A stretch of DNA of 64,000 nt from Reticulitermes lucifugus (GCA_026260175.1 JAKCWW010000029.1:45478-109477); one strand, 5' to 3'; counted from the first letter of the stretch, positions 11,601 to 25,400 are shown. Notes: generated by a model not told the origin, from the sequence alone. Translations and numbers: made by a program.

Positions 11601-14600
11601 TTTTGCAAGGAAGCTGAATTATCTCTTCTCCAAAAAGAGTACTTTCATGAGAGAAATTTTAGTGCTTTGCATGTTATTTTAACCTAAAGTGAACTATCAA
11701 ATAAAAATTAATTGCACATATGAATGTGTCCTCAGCATTTCTCTATTTCAAATCTGTCGGTCAGCAGCCAAGTTACGTTGCAATCGAGCACATTATACTT
11801 ATGAAATATAAGGTTATTGACTCCAAACGGAACTGTCATTTTCAATAATCAATGAATTTTGTAGTTTTCTTTGAGGAACCTCTATCATATTTATATTAAA
11901 CGAGAAAGAATGCTTTCTCCAGATTTTAGAGATGTAATAAAAATTTGCGCAACACAAAAATAAATGCATATGAATGTAACTATTTTCATTCTGTAGAGTG
12001 AACCAGTCTGTAACAAAGGAAAACCACCATAATAAACGCTTAATAGATAGAGTCTTTTGTAATGAATGATGAGATAAGTTGTTTCTGAAATTTAAATCCT
12101 CGAACACTCCAGCCATACAAGTTAATATTTACTTAATTAGCAGTTACAAACTCCTTATCTCAAAATCATTTTGGAATTTTTGGTCCACGGTTATACTTTG
12201 AACTTATATGGCTAAGTTTCCATATTATTATTTTTTGGTTAACTGATTTAGATGCCTTCTTTATAGAAATTTAAACGTCCAAATTTTCTACTCATAAAAT
12301 CCACATTCCAAAAGAAATTTTGTAACAATGCTTCTAATTTTAAATCAGTATTTTGATACCCCTATTTATTTTCTTACGGATAACGTCGTTAGGTATGTTT
12401 CTTAAACAAGTCAGTTGACATAATCTAATTTATATACTACAATTTAGTGTCCGGTTAGAAAGTTTTGTGTTCTGGGCTGTCAATTTTAAACTAAATTTTT
12501 ATGACCTCCATTAAATAAAGTAATAAATCGGCCAATATTTTTACACAAATAAAACAGCTAAACCTTCCATAACATAACCAACCCCTAACTGTAAATTCCT
12601 GATAAGTTTTCGTGAGATCTTTTTAAAATGAAAGTCGTACAGTAGGACATTCACAACAAGCAGTGGAGACTTTAGTCAAAGCGAAATTCAAAGCGCAATT
12701 CCTAAAATTCCAAGCCACCCTTCCTATGTCCGGTCTTGTCAGCCTGACAACGTATAGAAGCATTCTTTTGATTCAGACATCCGGACAGCTGGCTGGACGG
12801 CTAGCAGTTCCTCGAATAACAAGGGTCACGATTTCCGTAGTATGAGCGTACAAAAAATACTGAAGCCTATCGCCAAGAATGAGAAGTTGAATTGTTTTAC
12901 GTGGGTCACAATAAATTCAGCACGATTCTACAGCACTATTACATACTTCACCATGAAATATGAAAATTAACCTAAATCAGTCGTAGTACTTAAATAATCA
13001 GTACGTACCTTACAGTAAACACGCTTCGCTTCGGTTTAAATCCAATTACGTTAAAGGCGTATTAGGAAATAATTGTCTGCTTTGACATTCGTAAGAAAAA
13101 CAGAAATGTTTTCTATGGGTATGGTGTAGAATTTTTTATTGTAAAACCTGGGGTACATAGATTAACCACTGGACCTTAAAGGGTTCTGCTTTATTTCAGA
13201 TATGTGAAGTTGCTTATCGTAATCCAAAGGTTCTTGAAATCAAGTTTCTGACATAAGTCAATTTGTTACATTTTCCACAATTTCACATACCCAGTTGCAT
13301 AAATGTTAGATCTACGGGCATATATATTTTTATTTATATAATTAGTAATAATATCCATACCACATACCCATCACGTATTTCCAGGCCTTTTTAAGTCATA
13401 AATAATTTCTCTAGTGTCGGTGGCAAGTAAAATATTTAGAGAATTGCTGCCTTTAAAATAAGGGGTTATTCATATCCTGCCAACTACAAGCTGGAGAAAT
13501 AGCACTTGTTAATTTTCCGCAAATGCTTGATCAAAGAGTGCGCTGCTTTCCTACGTTAGGTAAGCCTCAACTTGATTTGGAATTGTATGTGATTTGTTTA
13601 CAAATGAATCCATACTCTTCAACAATTAAGGTTATGTTAATCTTAATAAAATGTGGAAAGTTTTTTCCTTCTCAGCCACAAATAAAAAGTTTGTCATAAT
13701 TTTACACATGCTTATTTGTTTCATATCAATGTAAAAACTTTTAACTGGTACACTTTCAAATTGAACAGATAGCAGATAATTTGTAATTGAAGTGAAGTTT
13801 TCTTTAACATTTTATACAGTCCGGAGTCACAGAAAAACACCGGGCTGTATAGTCATATTTTACTTTTATAATCGTAATGGGAACTTCTACTAATTAAAGA
13901 AAAGAAAGGGTAAATAAAGAATTCCTCTTTGTCACACCGGTTGTAAGTCTTATATGTTGTAAAATCATTTTAAACATTGGGCAGAATGTCGCGTTAAGTT
14001 CATTTAAAATGTGATGGCCACGAAATGCACACTTTTTTGTCTGATTTATTTGCAGTTTCCAAAGATAAAACGGACAGAATACCGCTTAAGAATAATTGTG
14101 TCTAAGTTGAAGAAGTAGTGTAGACACGAAGATTGATATTGTGTCAAATTCTAGAGGGCTACGTGTAAAACGACCATAACGAACGTTTAGATAAAATTTG
14201 ATACTTCTCCACTTGCAAATTTAGGGCGCGCCTTTATGTAAATTGTAATTATAGAAAATGTTATACAATTTAATTCGTACTATGACAACTGAAGTTCGCA
14301 ATATTCATCAAGAAATTCGCCAGGTTTTATGGAAAATGTAGATTATTACGTTGTTTATAACAACCACCAAAGTTCCTGAGATAAAAGGACTTATTCTACA
14401 TTTTCTTTAAAACCTGCGACAATATTATCCTCAGATTTATACAGACGTCTTACAATTTGTCGCCTTCATTCCGGTTTCTTTGCCCACTCTTTTCATGCTT
14501 GCATGCTTCACAAAATTTATTCTTCGCATATTGTCGAAAAACATTGTATAAGAGTATGAGATTCATGCTCACACTTTGGAATATATCTGACTATGTAACT

Positions 14601-15360
14601 CATGACATACTGGGCTATTCATGGTTTTTACTTTTCTGGGTAAGGGGAAAGTGATACCCTAGTGTATTTTACTTCTGTTTTTAAGGGGTAATCAACAGTT
14701 TCCTCCGGAACACTAACAATGATCTACCAATCAATAAGCTTTGCTTAATCAGAAGACAATAGCGTAAACGAACCGCTAGGGAAACCTCAAGTAATTTAGT
14801 TAAATATTTTATTTTGTGGGAATGTCGTGCGCTACCTTATTTATAAGACATTGAACTCAATGCTACATTGGAGAAAATGCATTCTTTTAAGTGAAACTTT
14901 GTTAATTTGCGACTGAACAAATTTATTGCACATGGAGACACTGCTGCTTTAAGTGCATGAAACTATCGTGTAAACACAACGGAGTTTCAGGTTGACTGAT
15001 GTGGGAAATAAGAACTAAATGTACGTTAATTAAGAGTCGATTTCAAGTTTGGAAATATGTATTTTTAATTTCATATAAAAATCACATTTAATTTTCTGCC
15101 CGGAACTAATAACTTTTGTAGAATTACTTTTCTAACAATTTTAACAACCATTTTAAGGAAATGTTCTGACGTTCCAGTTTCAGCCTAGTACTATGAGAAA
15201 TTATTGACAAAAGCGATCGATGCAAGGCTACTTGTCCTGAAAACACATTGTTCTCTAAGCAATAGAGCAACACTCTTTCCATTCGAAGTTCAGAATTAGA
15301 TGTAAAAATAAATCGTGGCATGAAAAACGCACCGATATGTTCATGTAATGACAATGATAA
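8691..15360. other. Intronic DNA, no gene recognised
   Basis: About 6.7 kb of AT-rich intron. Open frames of 60-100 codons (for example 11077-11352 plus and 11814-12116 minus) have no recognisable motif and are compatible with chance. A short low-complexity patch at 10599-10656 is listed separately. Confidence 0.5.
10599..10656. repeat. Low-complexity (AAC)/(AAT) tract
   Basis: Runs of AAC and AAT triplets with interruptions. Confidence 0.75.
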
Positions 15361-15611
15361 AGAGTCCAGCACGGTGGCCGCTTGCTGGGATTGTGAGTTT
15401 GAATCCCGCCGGGGACATGGCTGCCTGTTCCTTGTGAGTGTTGTGTATGTTGTCAGGTAGGGGTCTCTGCGACTGGTCGATCCCTTGTCCAGAGGAGTCC
15501 TACTGATCGTGGTGTGTCTGAGTGTGATCAGATGCATCAACAAACTCTACATCTACAATGAGTAGGTAGAAATTGTGAAACTAAGAAAGAAAGAAAGAAG
15601 GAAAGAAAGAT
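15361..15611 (+). mobile_element. tRNA-type SINE (family A), 5'-truncated
   Basis: Same family as 6820-7033: CGCTTGCTGGGATTGTGAG, B box GAGTTTGAATCCC, GCCGGGGACATGG, TTGTGAGTGTTGTG, CCAGAGGAGTC. The body diverges after GTGTGATC, and a (GAAA)n tract follows that may be the expanded A-rich tail. AATGATAA occurs immediately before (15353-15360) and after (15612-15619), a probable 8-bp target duplication. The minus-strand open frame across it is spurious. Confidence 0.82.
15584..15611. repeat. (GAAA)n microsatellite at SINE tail
   Basis: Six or seven GAAA units with one GGAA, abutting the repeated AATGATAA. Confidence 0.85.
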
Positions 15612-15730
15612 AATGATAATAAACTAACATTAAGTCTATACCTAACAACAGAACCTCTGTTTCTACATCGGTCACAATAAAGCCCACCACTGGACAACAT
15701 CCTTATTCATTTCCATCTACATCTCAGTGT

Positions 15731-15897
15731 TAGCGCGTTGGCAAAATTGCGAAAAGCGAATATTAGCTTCGTCATATCTGTCTGTCTGTCTGTCTGTCCA
15801 TCCATCCGTCCGTCCGCGTAGAACAACTCGGCTCCCACTGGAAGGATTTTCATGCAATTTGATACTTTAGTATTTTTTGAGAATCTGTCGCGAAAAT
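15731..15897 (-). mobile_element. Dispersed repeat containing an (ACAG)n core
   Basis: On the minus strand it reads CGCGACAGATTCTC, then ATGAAAATCC, AGTGGGAGCCGAG, a GGAC/GGAT/ACAG array, and then ACGAAGCTAATATTCGC. The same order, with AGTGGAGCCGCG before an ACAG array, occurs on the plus strand at 36491-36690. The microsatellite is therefore part of a mobile repeat. Its class is unknown. Confidence 0.55.
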
Positions 15898-16740
15898 ACA
15901 AACACAATTAAAATCTGACAAGAATAACCGTTATTTTACACGAAGATAACATCTTACTCAATTCTTCTTAGAATGAGACATGCTTCAGACAAACTTAGAG
16001 AAAATCAAAACACACGTTTTGTATTAAATAATCTTTTTCAAAAAATGTGGAAAAATGTGGTAGAAACAGACAGGCCACAGATGACGACATAATACGGCGC
16101 ATTCTCATTGCGTACTAGATAACTACGGCTAGAGATAACACACTCGGAATATGCAATACTTATTGCTTTTCCAAGAGAACAATGGTTAAGCGAACGCGCT
16201 TCAATTTTACGTTTTTACGTACATTGCCTGTCTTGTCATAACTATCCCCATAAAATCCATTTTAATATTAAACTCCCAGCTCCATTTCTTTCATAAATGT
16301 GATTGTTTCCCCACTGGAACCCTGTTTGCGTTGTCTTCGCACTTAGTTGCTTTCGCATGCAGCATTCTAAATTTAATTATCCTAATTATCTCAGATAACA
16401 CGTGTAAATAACACATTTCTTTCTTGCGTAATAGTACAAATTGCTGAATAATCAGCCTCTTTAGGATCACTTAGTTTATTGAGTACTTTGTTTTGAACCA
16501 CATAAAAATCTGTACTTTCCTCGAAATAAGGCACAGCTTTGCAAAGGAAGTGAAAAATTTACCATTTTTATATACCGATCTTAGCGATATTAATGGTGTA
16601 CGTGGTAATAATAGTTAATGTATTTTATGCCCTGACGCCCTGTAGTTTGGTAGTACAAAGTTTTTCTTAGATATTTTTCTTCAAAAACACAACATCATAT
16701 CTCAGAAGACTAACTAACTCTGACTAACTAACTCCATGTA

Positions 16741-16840
16741 GCAGAGTCCTTCTTGAGAAGCTAACAGGTCGTCAGCTAGTCAAGAAATTCCCCACATTTT
16801 ATGAAACCCAAAGGTTCACTACCGCATTCACAAGAGCCAG
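16741..16840 (-). mobile_element. LINE 3' tail fragment (family 1)
   Basis: The minus-strand text CTTGTGAATGCGGTA, GGGTTTCATAAAATGTG, GAATTTCTTGACTAGCTGA, CTTCTCAAGAAGGACTC matches the non-coding tail that follows the LINE coding fragment at 29276-29786. Only the tail survives here. Confidence 0.7.
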
Positions 16841-17000
16841 TAGACCTTAATCTTTGTAGAAACAGCTGCCAGAATCTGATACGTAGTATGGAAACAACAG
16901 CAACATGAACGAGTAAGAAAAATAATTTCCACAGTTAAAAATAAAATACTATTAATATGTTTCTGCTTTTCCTTTTGATTAGCACCTTAATCACACATTT

Positions 17001-17196
17001 ATGAAATTTTCGCTCTTTTGGGATGTTACAAAAAAGTATATTGACAGATATTTACCGACATTTTGGGACAATATGTGTCCTATCTTCAATGGCCAAGCAG
17101 TCCCGAAACGTCGATAACTAATTACCAATCTACGCTGCGTATTATCCCAAAAGAGCGAAGATCTCATTTACACCGCGGCGGAAGCCTGAAATCACG
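17001..17196 (-). mobile_element. Fold-back (palindromic) element with flanking arm
   Basis: 17001-17167 is an imperfect inverted repeat. The left arm reads TTCGCTCTTTTGGGAT and TTACCGACATTTTGGGAC; the right arm reads GTCCCGAAACGTCGATAA and ATCCCAAAAGAGCGAA. A short unpaired centre (TGTGTCCTATCTTCAATGG) would form the loop. A one-sided arm, TTCAGGCTTCCGCCGCGGTG on the minus strand, extends to 17196. Other copies are at 20464-20597 and 28914-29142. No coding capacity. Confidence 0.75.
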
Positions 17197-17202
17197 CACA
17201 CA

Positions 17203-17372
17203 TATTCATTCATTCTGTAGTCTGTCTTACGACAGGTCCGTAGCCTCTTCCAAAGCGAGTTNNNNNNNNNNNNNNNNNNNNNNNNNNNNNNNNNNNNNNN
17301 NNNNNNNNNNNCATCCAGTAGCTGCTTATGTCTTCTCCCTCGTCGTCCCGTCATTTCTATCCTTCCTTCTAA
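17203..17372 (-). mobile_element. LINE (family 2) C-terminal and 3' end, interrupted by gap
   Basis: Minus-strand translation gives TGRRGRRHKQLLD, then a gap, then pieces like WKRL and CRKTDYRMNE. This is the C-terminal pattern of a widespread arthropod non-LTR retrotransposon, ending in an ATGAATGAAT tail (17203-17217). A longer copy is at 52391-52740. The 50 N at 17262-17311 lie inside it. Confidence 0.7.
17262..17311. other. Assembly gap (50 N)
   Basis: The round length suggests an unsized gap. It lies within LINE family 2. Confidence 0.99.
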
Positions 17373-18049
17373 CTAACACGCACATATAAGCTTACACATA
17401 GGCCACGCCTTCCTTATAGAATATATATGTCAACACAAAGAGCTTTGTGTAGTCGCATAAATATAATTTTACACATGCAAAGTATAGAGATCAAATGTTT
17501 AGCAGTTATTTCAGGGTTCTTTGCCGTTTAAACTTAAACTCTCTAGTAGGTTACCTAGGAATACAACATGAAAGCCCTTTGCCAAATACTAACTCACCAT
17601 TCATAACCACCTTCCTCTATCAGTAGACAATTATTGACATTTCATTTGAATCACTTTGTTAAATATCCTGAATCTGTCGGCATTTTTAGACCTAAATCAA
17701 GCATCTAGTGTTGTTTGTGCACTGAAGTGAAGCGCTGTGCATAAGGTGAAAGTTTGTTTACAAAATTACAGGCAACACGTGGCAGTGAGGTAGGTCATGT
17801 TCACTATTACACACGCATACGAGCTGTAATTTATGGTTATGTCCGCCATTTATTTGGTGCTCAGGTTTGTGAAAGAAGATGTGGGGAAAGGGACTGCGCT
17901 GAAGAGACGAGGAAAGGGGGTTAGAGAGAAGAGATTTATGTCCGCCCCGTGGAAAACTTTTGTATGTATACAATGGATACTAGCAGGAAAAACCTGAATG
18001 AGGGCATAACAGCGAAAGATAATGTTGTCTGAATATGGATAAGATAATG

Positions 18050-18083
18050 TATATATATATATGTCTGTGTGTGTGTGTGTGTG
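18050..18083. repeat. (AT)n(GT)n microsatellite
   Basis: Six AT units, then CTGTG and about seven GT units. Confidence 0.9.
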
Positions 18084-18553
18084 ATGTGTTGAATGTTAAG
18101 TGTGAAGTTTTGCTGTAAGGCATGCGTGTGTAAAATTACCTGTAACTTTTTTTTATAATGAAATAAGTTGGGTGCTGACTTTTGTGGAAAAGTGTGAAGG
18201 TAAATATATGACTTAGGGCTAAAATCTCTTACATACAACGTAGACACCTGAACGTCGTGTCCAAATCATTAGCAACTTTATGTGCTCCAAACATGACAGC
18301 AATCTAACACCTTTTATTGGACAGATCATTATTTCTACGAGCGGGATATGTGGGATACTTTCCACTAAATAAAACACTAGCTCACTCTGCTCTGTGTTTG
18401 TTAGGTTAATGTCATGTGTGTTTGCTTCTAATTTAAAACCAATGATAATGACATAGAAAAATTTAAGAACGTAATTTTCGAAGTGTTTTCATAGGAATGA
18501 GAGTCAAATTTGCTTCTGTACTTAATGAAGCACTACGCCCGAAATGTACTTTA

Positions 18554-18742
18554 GGGCATGGAGGTGAATGAATGATTATCCTCGGCGCCAGATGGAGGCA
18601 AATAATTAGCTTCACGCCCCGGCCTCTTTATTGCCGGCTAAGGTCCTGCGGCACCCGTTGAATAAGCGGCTGGGAAGCCTTTGGAGCTAGTCTCGAATTT
18701 TTGGAGCAGAGAAGAACATTTTGCTCTCGCTGGGAAACGATT
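18554..18742 (-). mobile_element. SINE (family B) body, decayed
   Basis: It shares CACGCCCCGGCC-CTTTA-TGCCGG, followed by GGCTGGGAAGCC, with the bodies of the tRNA-headed SINEs at 57885-58152 and 58785-59080. It also shares the CTCGCTGGGAAACGATT end with 43560-43757. No intact tRNA head is visible. Confidence 0.6.
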
Positions 18743-20463
18743 ATTTTTCTTGCTTGTGCTGACACTAAAGCAGAATTGAAGAGAAAATAAAATTAAAACA
18801 CACTAAGATAAAATGCGAAGTTTCAGAATTAATTTAAGCATCTACTCAAAAAGGAAAATTTTAAACTTCAACGACCTTTCTTTATTAAAATGTCATTTCA
18901 GGTTGTGTGAACTATATATTCAACGCGGACATCTCTCGTGCTCTACAGAAATCCCGTTAATTTTAACTTCTACTCTGTTGTAGGATATCACATATTTATC
19001 TGTGTGTCGTATAGATATTATTTCTTTGGTTTTTAACGAAATACTCTTTGTTATGCGGTCTCTGAAGGTGGCAGTAATGTAACGAAAATTACTTACAACA
19101 CAAAATTGACATCTACGTATGAAGTTCCGACAAACTCGCTACTGTGGTGCGGCTTGTTGCAACAAACCTGTCCCAGTGACAGGCTTAGAGCAAGATTAAT
19201 TTTTTCGAAATAACTCAAAATCAATTTTATTTCATTTCATCTTAAATCCTCAATTTATCATAAATTAATTCTGGTGAGAAAAGCCCCTATAACCAGCGAT
19301 ATTTCCTCAAATTTAACTCTATAAAACACTGTGGTTACAAAACACAATACTTAAAAATTTTACATTAAAATTCAGACTTTTCCCCCGCAGTTTATTTAGG
19401 CCTATGAGCATTATGATTCTGACATTAATAAGCATCTTTTTCTCTATACAGCATTAATTGCTTAGTGTTTGTTATGGAGATGGGGGGTAAAATCTGAATT
19501 ATTGTGTATTATTTAGAAAAATTTCTTACTTTAATGTTAAACTCAACAATCAATTGATGTAAGAAATGTTGAATTTTTACTTCAATATAAGCTCCATGTT
19601 AATTATTTAAATTCAAAGTCAGTGCAAACAGAGATGCACGCCTTTACAAAGGTTTTAAAGAAGTGTCTTTTTTATTGTAATAACATCAGAAGATTATGGT
19701 AATGTAAGTAGTCAGAGCTATTGTTCACATACACCTCGCTGAGTAGCAAAATGATACCTATACAGAATTTAAATTACTTAATTTATCCTGCTACGGAAAT
19801 TTGTTTTTTTTATCTAACAGACACCATTCCAATTACAAATTTCAACTAATATGCGTGTAATAAATGTCATCTCCTAATTGCTAACCTAGTGCAAACGTTT
19901 GCTGACATGAAGTGATATCATTCTCTCACACAGAACACTGACTGTCGTTGCCAACTTATGCAAAACTATGTAGGTTCGAACATTAGGGATGAATGGTGGA
20001 CATATTTTTTTATTAAAGTGTGTAAATAACGTAACGCTACGGAGACCAGTCCTTCGGAAAGTACCAATTCTGCAGTTAAGTCCCCAGTATCTTACAGAGC
20101 CTGAAGGCACTTTACCTTGCTTACAATACTCCATTACTTGTCCCTACAACGAGCCAGATGAATCCAGTTTATACTTTCAACACCATTTTAATAGTATTTT
20201 CCTTTCTACTTCTAGGCTACCTAATTTTTCATTCATTCAGGTCTCCTTACCAAAATTTTGCATGAATGCATTATTTTTATCTTATGCTGCAATTATAGAT
20301 ATAAATGTAAGTAGTTATTAGTGTTAGCACAAATCCTACATAATTTTCTTTTTCACTAAGACACAACGCTCAGAAATGGCTCAATACAATTCATGTAGCC
20401 TCATTTTTTTCCTTTCTTAGTACTAAATATCTTATAAATTTATGAAAGGATTGATCTTGAATA

Positions 20464-20597
20464 TGCGTGATATCAGGCTTCAGCCGAGGTAGAAATGAGG
20501 ACTTCGCTCTTGTGGGATGTTATGCAGCGTAGATTTGTAGTTACCGACGTTTAGGGACAACCTATCTGTCCTTTCTTCTAAGGTCAAACAGTCCAAG
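20464..20597 (+). mobile_element. Fold-back family, partial copy
   Basis: GCGTGATATCAGGCTTCAGCC, TTCGCTCTTGTGGGATGTTA, GCAGCGTAGATTTGTAGTTA and CCGACGTTTAGGGAC align with one arm of the palindromic element at 17001-17196. The second arm is missing or diverged. Confidence 0.65.
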
Positions 20598-22200
20598 ATT
20601 TGAAGTGCTTGACCCTTGATTAGTTGCAATACTCCTACTCTTTCACCATCCGTATTATTATAACACACACAAAAAAAAAGTTTGGAAACATTAATAAGGT
20701 TAGTAATTCTGATAGCAACAGTAGGAGTTTAGTATAGTAAATGCAGTAACAAAAAGTAAGATAGTAAGCCAAATGAAAATATATTTACATCAAAGAAACT
20801 CTTTCCCCCAAGAACCTGTTATTACGCACACATAAACTGAGGTAAGGCGAAAAAGCTCAGTAAGTCCACCTTCTTATTCTTCTTATTATTAGTTTTCTTG
20901 TCAACATTATTTTTTAATATCTCATATTCCTATGAAGTTTCACGACTGTCAAATGCTTAAAGGCGAATTAGAAATGTTAGTACAGTTACGCCGCCTCTCA
21001 TCATTATCTTGTCATGAATTTCACAAGATTTCACTTGAGTTTTATGAATGTGCCCACAGGGTGTCACTATAGACACCGGAGTGAAACAGGAAATGAGAGA
21101 AGTTCAGTATCTGACATAGATTGCAGGACGGAGAACATTCTACTTCGTAAGTATGTAGTGACTTCGAATATTTTTCACTTCACGCCAGTGTGTAAATAAA
21201 GTTAAAACATACCATTATAAAAAAATAACAACGAAACTGTGCTAGAAATTGCCACAGAAATGGCAAAGGAGTAAAGCGCCTGCAAAGTAAAACAAACGAT
21301 AAATGTTTTTTTAAAAAGTAAGTCCCGAAAGCTTCAAATCGTAATTAGGCACAAAATCCATAACGTTTGGACTTCGTTATGCAGATAGATGCATGAAACC
21401 TTCTTTAATAAATTATCTTTTAAGGTAAATAAAATTTACTTAAATTTCCCAAACTCACTTTCTGCGTAATGGGGAATCCCCATCACGTACCCTAAAAAGT
21501 TAAAAATTAACCTACACACAGGCATTTATTGCTTCCAAAAAATAAAATTTGAAGTTATTTTAAAGCTTGTTTATTCTAAAAGAAATAGCAAACTTGTGAA
21601 TGGAGAAAACCAGCCGATGTCAACTGCTGCCATAAAATCCTATCGAAGTACTGTTAAATTTAGTAAATTCAGGAATTTACTATCTGGTACACAAGGCAGA
21701 AGCAAAAGATTAAAAAAAAATTTGTATATCAGTAGGCTGCTTCGGAAATTAAAATACAGGCACACAGAAAACTACAAATTCGATCTTGGAAAAACTGACT
21801 GCGATATTAATTGCCTCAGTATATGCTTTATTAGTTGTAGATTGAAGAGATTAACTGCAAATTTACCTTTGGATTTTACCCAATTTTATCGGCTATATTT
21901 CGCCCTTTTGGTGAGCACAATTCCAATGATTCACATTTAAAATAAAATGTAACTCTTGGACCAGGCATTCAACGTTGCAAATCTGTGTAAAGTAATTAGA
22001 CATTCCACACATGCAAATAAAATATTCATCATAAAGTCTATTAATGTTGGCATGTGGCACGTATGGCGGAGAATGAAAGAATGAGTATTTATTTAATACA
22101 TAAATAAATGCATATTTATTACTTGAGTCAACATTAGATTATGAATAAAGTGTTAAATACTGGGGAGAAGAAAAATGATTCCAAGTTTTCGGTAAGGAAA
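20598..22200. other. Intronic DNA, nothing recognised
   Basis: AT-rich. A 114-codon plus-strand frame at 21596-21940 is Lys/Arg-rich and shows no recognisable domain. I treat it as chance. Confidence 0.45.
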
Positions 22201-22420
22201 TTTGAAGGAAGAAGACTATTGGCAACCTAAGCGTAAATATGAGGACAGTATTCAATTGATTTTAACAAACTACGATTGGAGGGCGTGGACTGGATTTATC
22301 TGGCTTAAAATAGGGGAAAGAATTGGTCTATTGTGAACACCGCAACAAACCTTCAGGTTCCAAAATATACGGGGAATTTCTTAGCTAAGGGACTATTCGG
22401 TTCCCAAGAAGGACCCTAAT
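22201..22420 (+). mobile_element. LINE (family 1) 3' fragment, decayed
   Basis: Translation with stops reads EGRRLLAT...LRLEGVDWIYLA, which is the EGKRPLGRP...DWINLAQ region seen at the C-terminus of family 1. The non-coding tail follows: TTCAGGTTCCAAAATATACG, GGAATTTCTTAGCTAAGGGA, GGTTCCCAAGAAGGACCC. Same family as 29276-29786. Confidence 0.7.
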
Positions 22421-25400
22421 CAGTGAAATTAGTTTTTAGTTAGGCAGTTAGTTAACAAAGAGATTAGACCATAAGAGGCTATAAGGCCAATATTAATATT
22501 ACAAACCCTGGTGTGAAAAGAGGTGTTTCTCAAGTCGCTGATTGGGGATAAATATTTCCGACTTCCATATAAATATTTAATCATTTAAAAGTACCAAAAT
22601 AAGGTTATATGCATTCCACCAAGATTACATATGTTTGTCTTGCTTATATACGTGTATTTCTTTCCAGTGCCAGAGGTTGTGAAATAATCCGCAGGAAAGG
22701 GAACGTGAATATATTAAATCTTGGGACACATATCCCTAAAGACTTATTCACAGTATTGTTTTGTTCAAATTAGTATAATTATAAGACAACTGAGAGAATG
22801 TACGTAGATATACTACAATTACTTCCTTTTACTTATATCTCAAAATAACAACCCTAAATTACGTATTACATCCAAGCCATGGTGTGGAATACTTCTTGAT
22901 AAGTTAAAGTTTCCCATCTAGCCAATAATTTTTCCCCATGTTTCATAGAATTTGCAGGTTCCTTCCTGTGTTCACAAAGGCTTGCAAGTCCGAAGATTCC
23001 TGTAGTTGTGCACTTTGAAATAACTTCATATTACAACTAAATGTGTGTTGGGAAATTATGTCAAAATCTCAGGGCCTTTATGAATTTGCAAACGTAATAT
23101 TTCCGTATAGGAATCAATGTTCTGAAAAGAAATAAGCTTGATATTACCCTAGCGATGATCGTAAATTGCTTAGCAACATTGGTATGAAAGCAGTGAAAGT
23201 GGAAATACCTTGTAGAATTTAAAAATTTAGGAAATATGTCGTTATTGGCTCTTCCCTGTGGTCGAGGTTCAAATCGAATACTTTTCGCATGCTTTTAGGC
23301 GATTTGTAATGAGAAACACCTGAATAAGGCGTAATATATATTTCAGAATTTTATTTTACATATTTAGTATTTTTTATACTTTGACTTCAACTATATTGTT
23401 GCATAAAAACAGCAGTTTGGAAGATCCCTGTCGAAGAGAAGGTTGCGGATAAGAAAAACTCTTCCAATGTATAACTAATTAATTTTATTTAAAATTGGAA
23501 TTGTGTTATTTTCAATTACTTTTCTGAAGCCATTCTGAAGACAGACCTATAAAAATTAATTTCTGGTGTTCTCAGAAGTTGACCATTTAATCAACTTTAT
23601 TACGTATTTTTTTCTCCAATGTTTAGTAAATTACGGTTTTAAATTTGCACACAACTATCGAAAAATTATAAATTATAGTTATACAGTAGTGCACATAAGA
23701 TTATTGTTTGTGGAATCTAAAACTTCCTCGCTCGATCAGCCTGTCAGTATAGGATGAATGTGCAGCGCTTCGGAGAATTTCTCTGCCTCAAAAATCAGGA
23801 AATTTTTAACATTTTAAAAGAAGTTTTGTGTTAGGTTTGCAGGCATATAAATATTTCCGGTGTTAGAAAAGCTTATAATTATTTTTAAATTACCTTATTC
23901 TTCCACCTAAAATTATTTTGTGTTCAAAATTACACTTTGTTGTACTCGCATATCGAAGCAATATACTTACTTGATTTTGAAAAAGGATTACGATTTTGTG
24001 CTAGGACTGAAATCTGCAAATATTTGTATTGAGTTATGCCGTCGAGAAAAATCAGTTCTAAGTAACTTTTGTCACTCATGTAATACAGGAATTGTAATTT
24101 TGAAACGTCATCAAAACAAGGATTGCTAATCCTTGTTTTGAGACGATTCAAAATCATTGGATTAGACTAATGTCTTTGACACAATATTAACACTTATGAA
24201 CATCTTAATTGAAAATAGATTATAGAAAATTTATCTATATCTTTAGCTTATAAAAACCTAGAAATTGATGAATTGTTTATGCAAACACATAAGCCTGTTA
24301 AATCAACAGTGAAATCATGATCAAATTTTCTCCACTATAAGTGATAATGTAAGCTATGGATATTATGAGAAGTTGTAGCTTTGTACCGTTCTCTTATTAC
24401 ATTGTTTTGGATGTATTCACCATTTTATATCTTAAGGAACATCTACAGGGAGCCGTAACAATGAATGCGTCCTTGTGAATTTAATTCCTACATGCTATTA
24501 TTCACGCTCGTCTCTTTTGTCGGCCTATTTATTATACTCATATAGGCCTACAAAAATCCTTCGTTAATTGCTTTCTCGCCAACACAGATTTTCATTCATC
24601 TATGATTTTCAATTTGTATTCAGATTTGGAAACCACGGGGTGAATTCTTGTATGTTAATTTTTTAAATTCATGTGTACAAGAAAATAATCATTGGTTTTG
24701 TCATAAGACATGCACGTTTGATGTATTAGTACCCGAAACTAATTTAATAGCACGCATTTCCCCATTTTCGTCTTTGTATGTTTGATTTCCAACATCATTA
24801 GTCCTCTCTATTTTCTGTGTTTGGTTAAGGAACGGGTAAAGTGATTAAGGTGTGAGGTTAGAAGTTTTCAGGATGTTGATAAGACTCGAGTCTTCTAGAA
24901 AGTTATGTGGTGTTTATTGGTAAATATTTACAGTCCAATGGACTGAGTAACGATCAAGAAGAATGTACTAGGTTTTTCCGAAATATCGATTAAATATATA
25001 CCAAACAACACGGATCAACATTCTACGAGCCTGAACCTTCACGTACTTAAGCTTTAGTGAGCCAAGCTGAGTGGGGCCGTGTTTTTTCTAACCTCCAATT
25101 TGCTATTATGCTATGATATTTTCCGTGGAAGCAATTCCTTGGGAGGAGAGTTATTTCTGTGTACGTCATCTATACTTTACTATTTCCAGTTTTGCGAAGG
25201 CCTTGAAGGGCAAATAATTTAATAGCTTAGTCATATTTGATTTCCCTAATACAGTACTTCACTATGAAGTTTCCAAAATCAGGACGATTTGGAACTGAAA
25301 TGAACAAACAAGTTGGCAACGTTGCTCTAGTAACTAGATACCGTAAATAATTTGACTTTACTTGATGCAATTTGAAGCTATTTGACGATAGTGTGGATGT

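Larger units (their letters stand above)
17373..20463. other. Intronic DNA with one microsatellite and one SINE
   Basis: No gene recognised. It contains the AT/GT microsatellite at 18050-18083 and the family B SINE body at 18554-18742, both listed separately. Short open frames, such as the minus-strand frame at 17936-18247 that crosses the microsatellite, look fortuitous. Confidence 0.5.
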
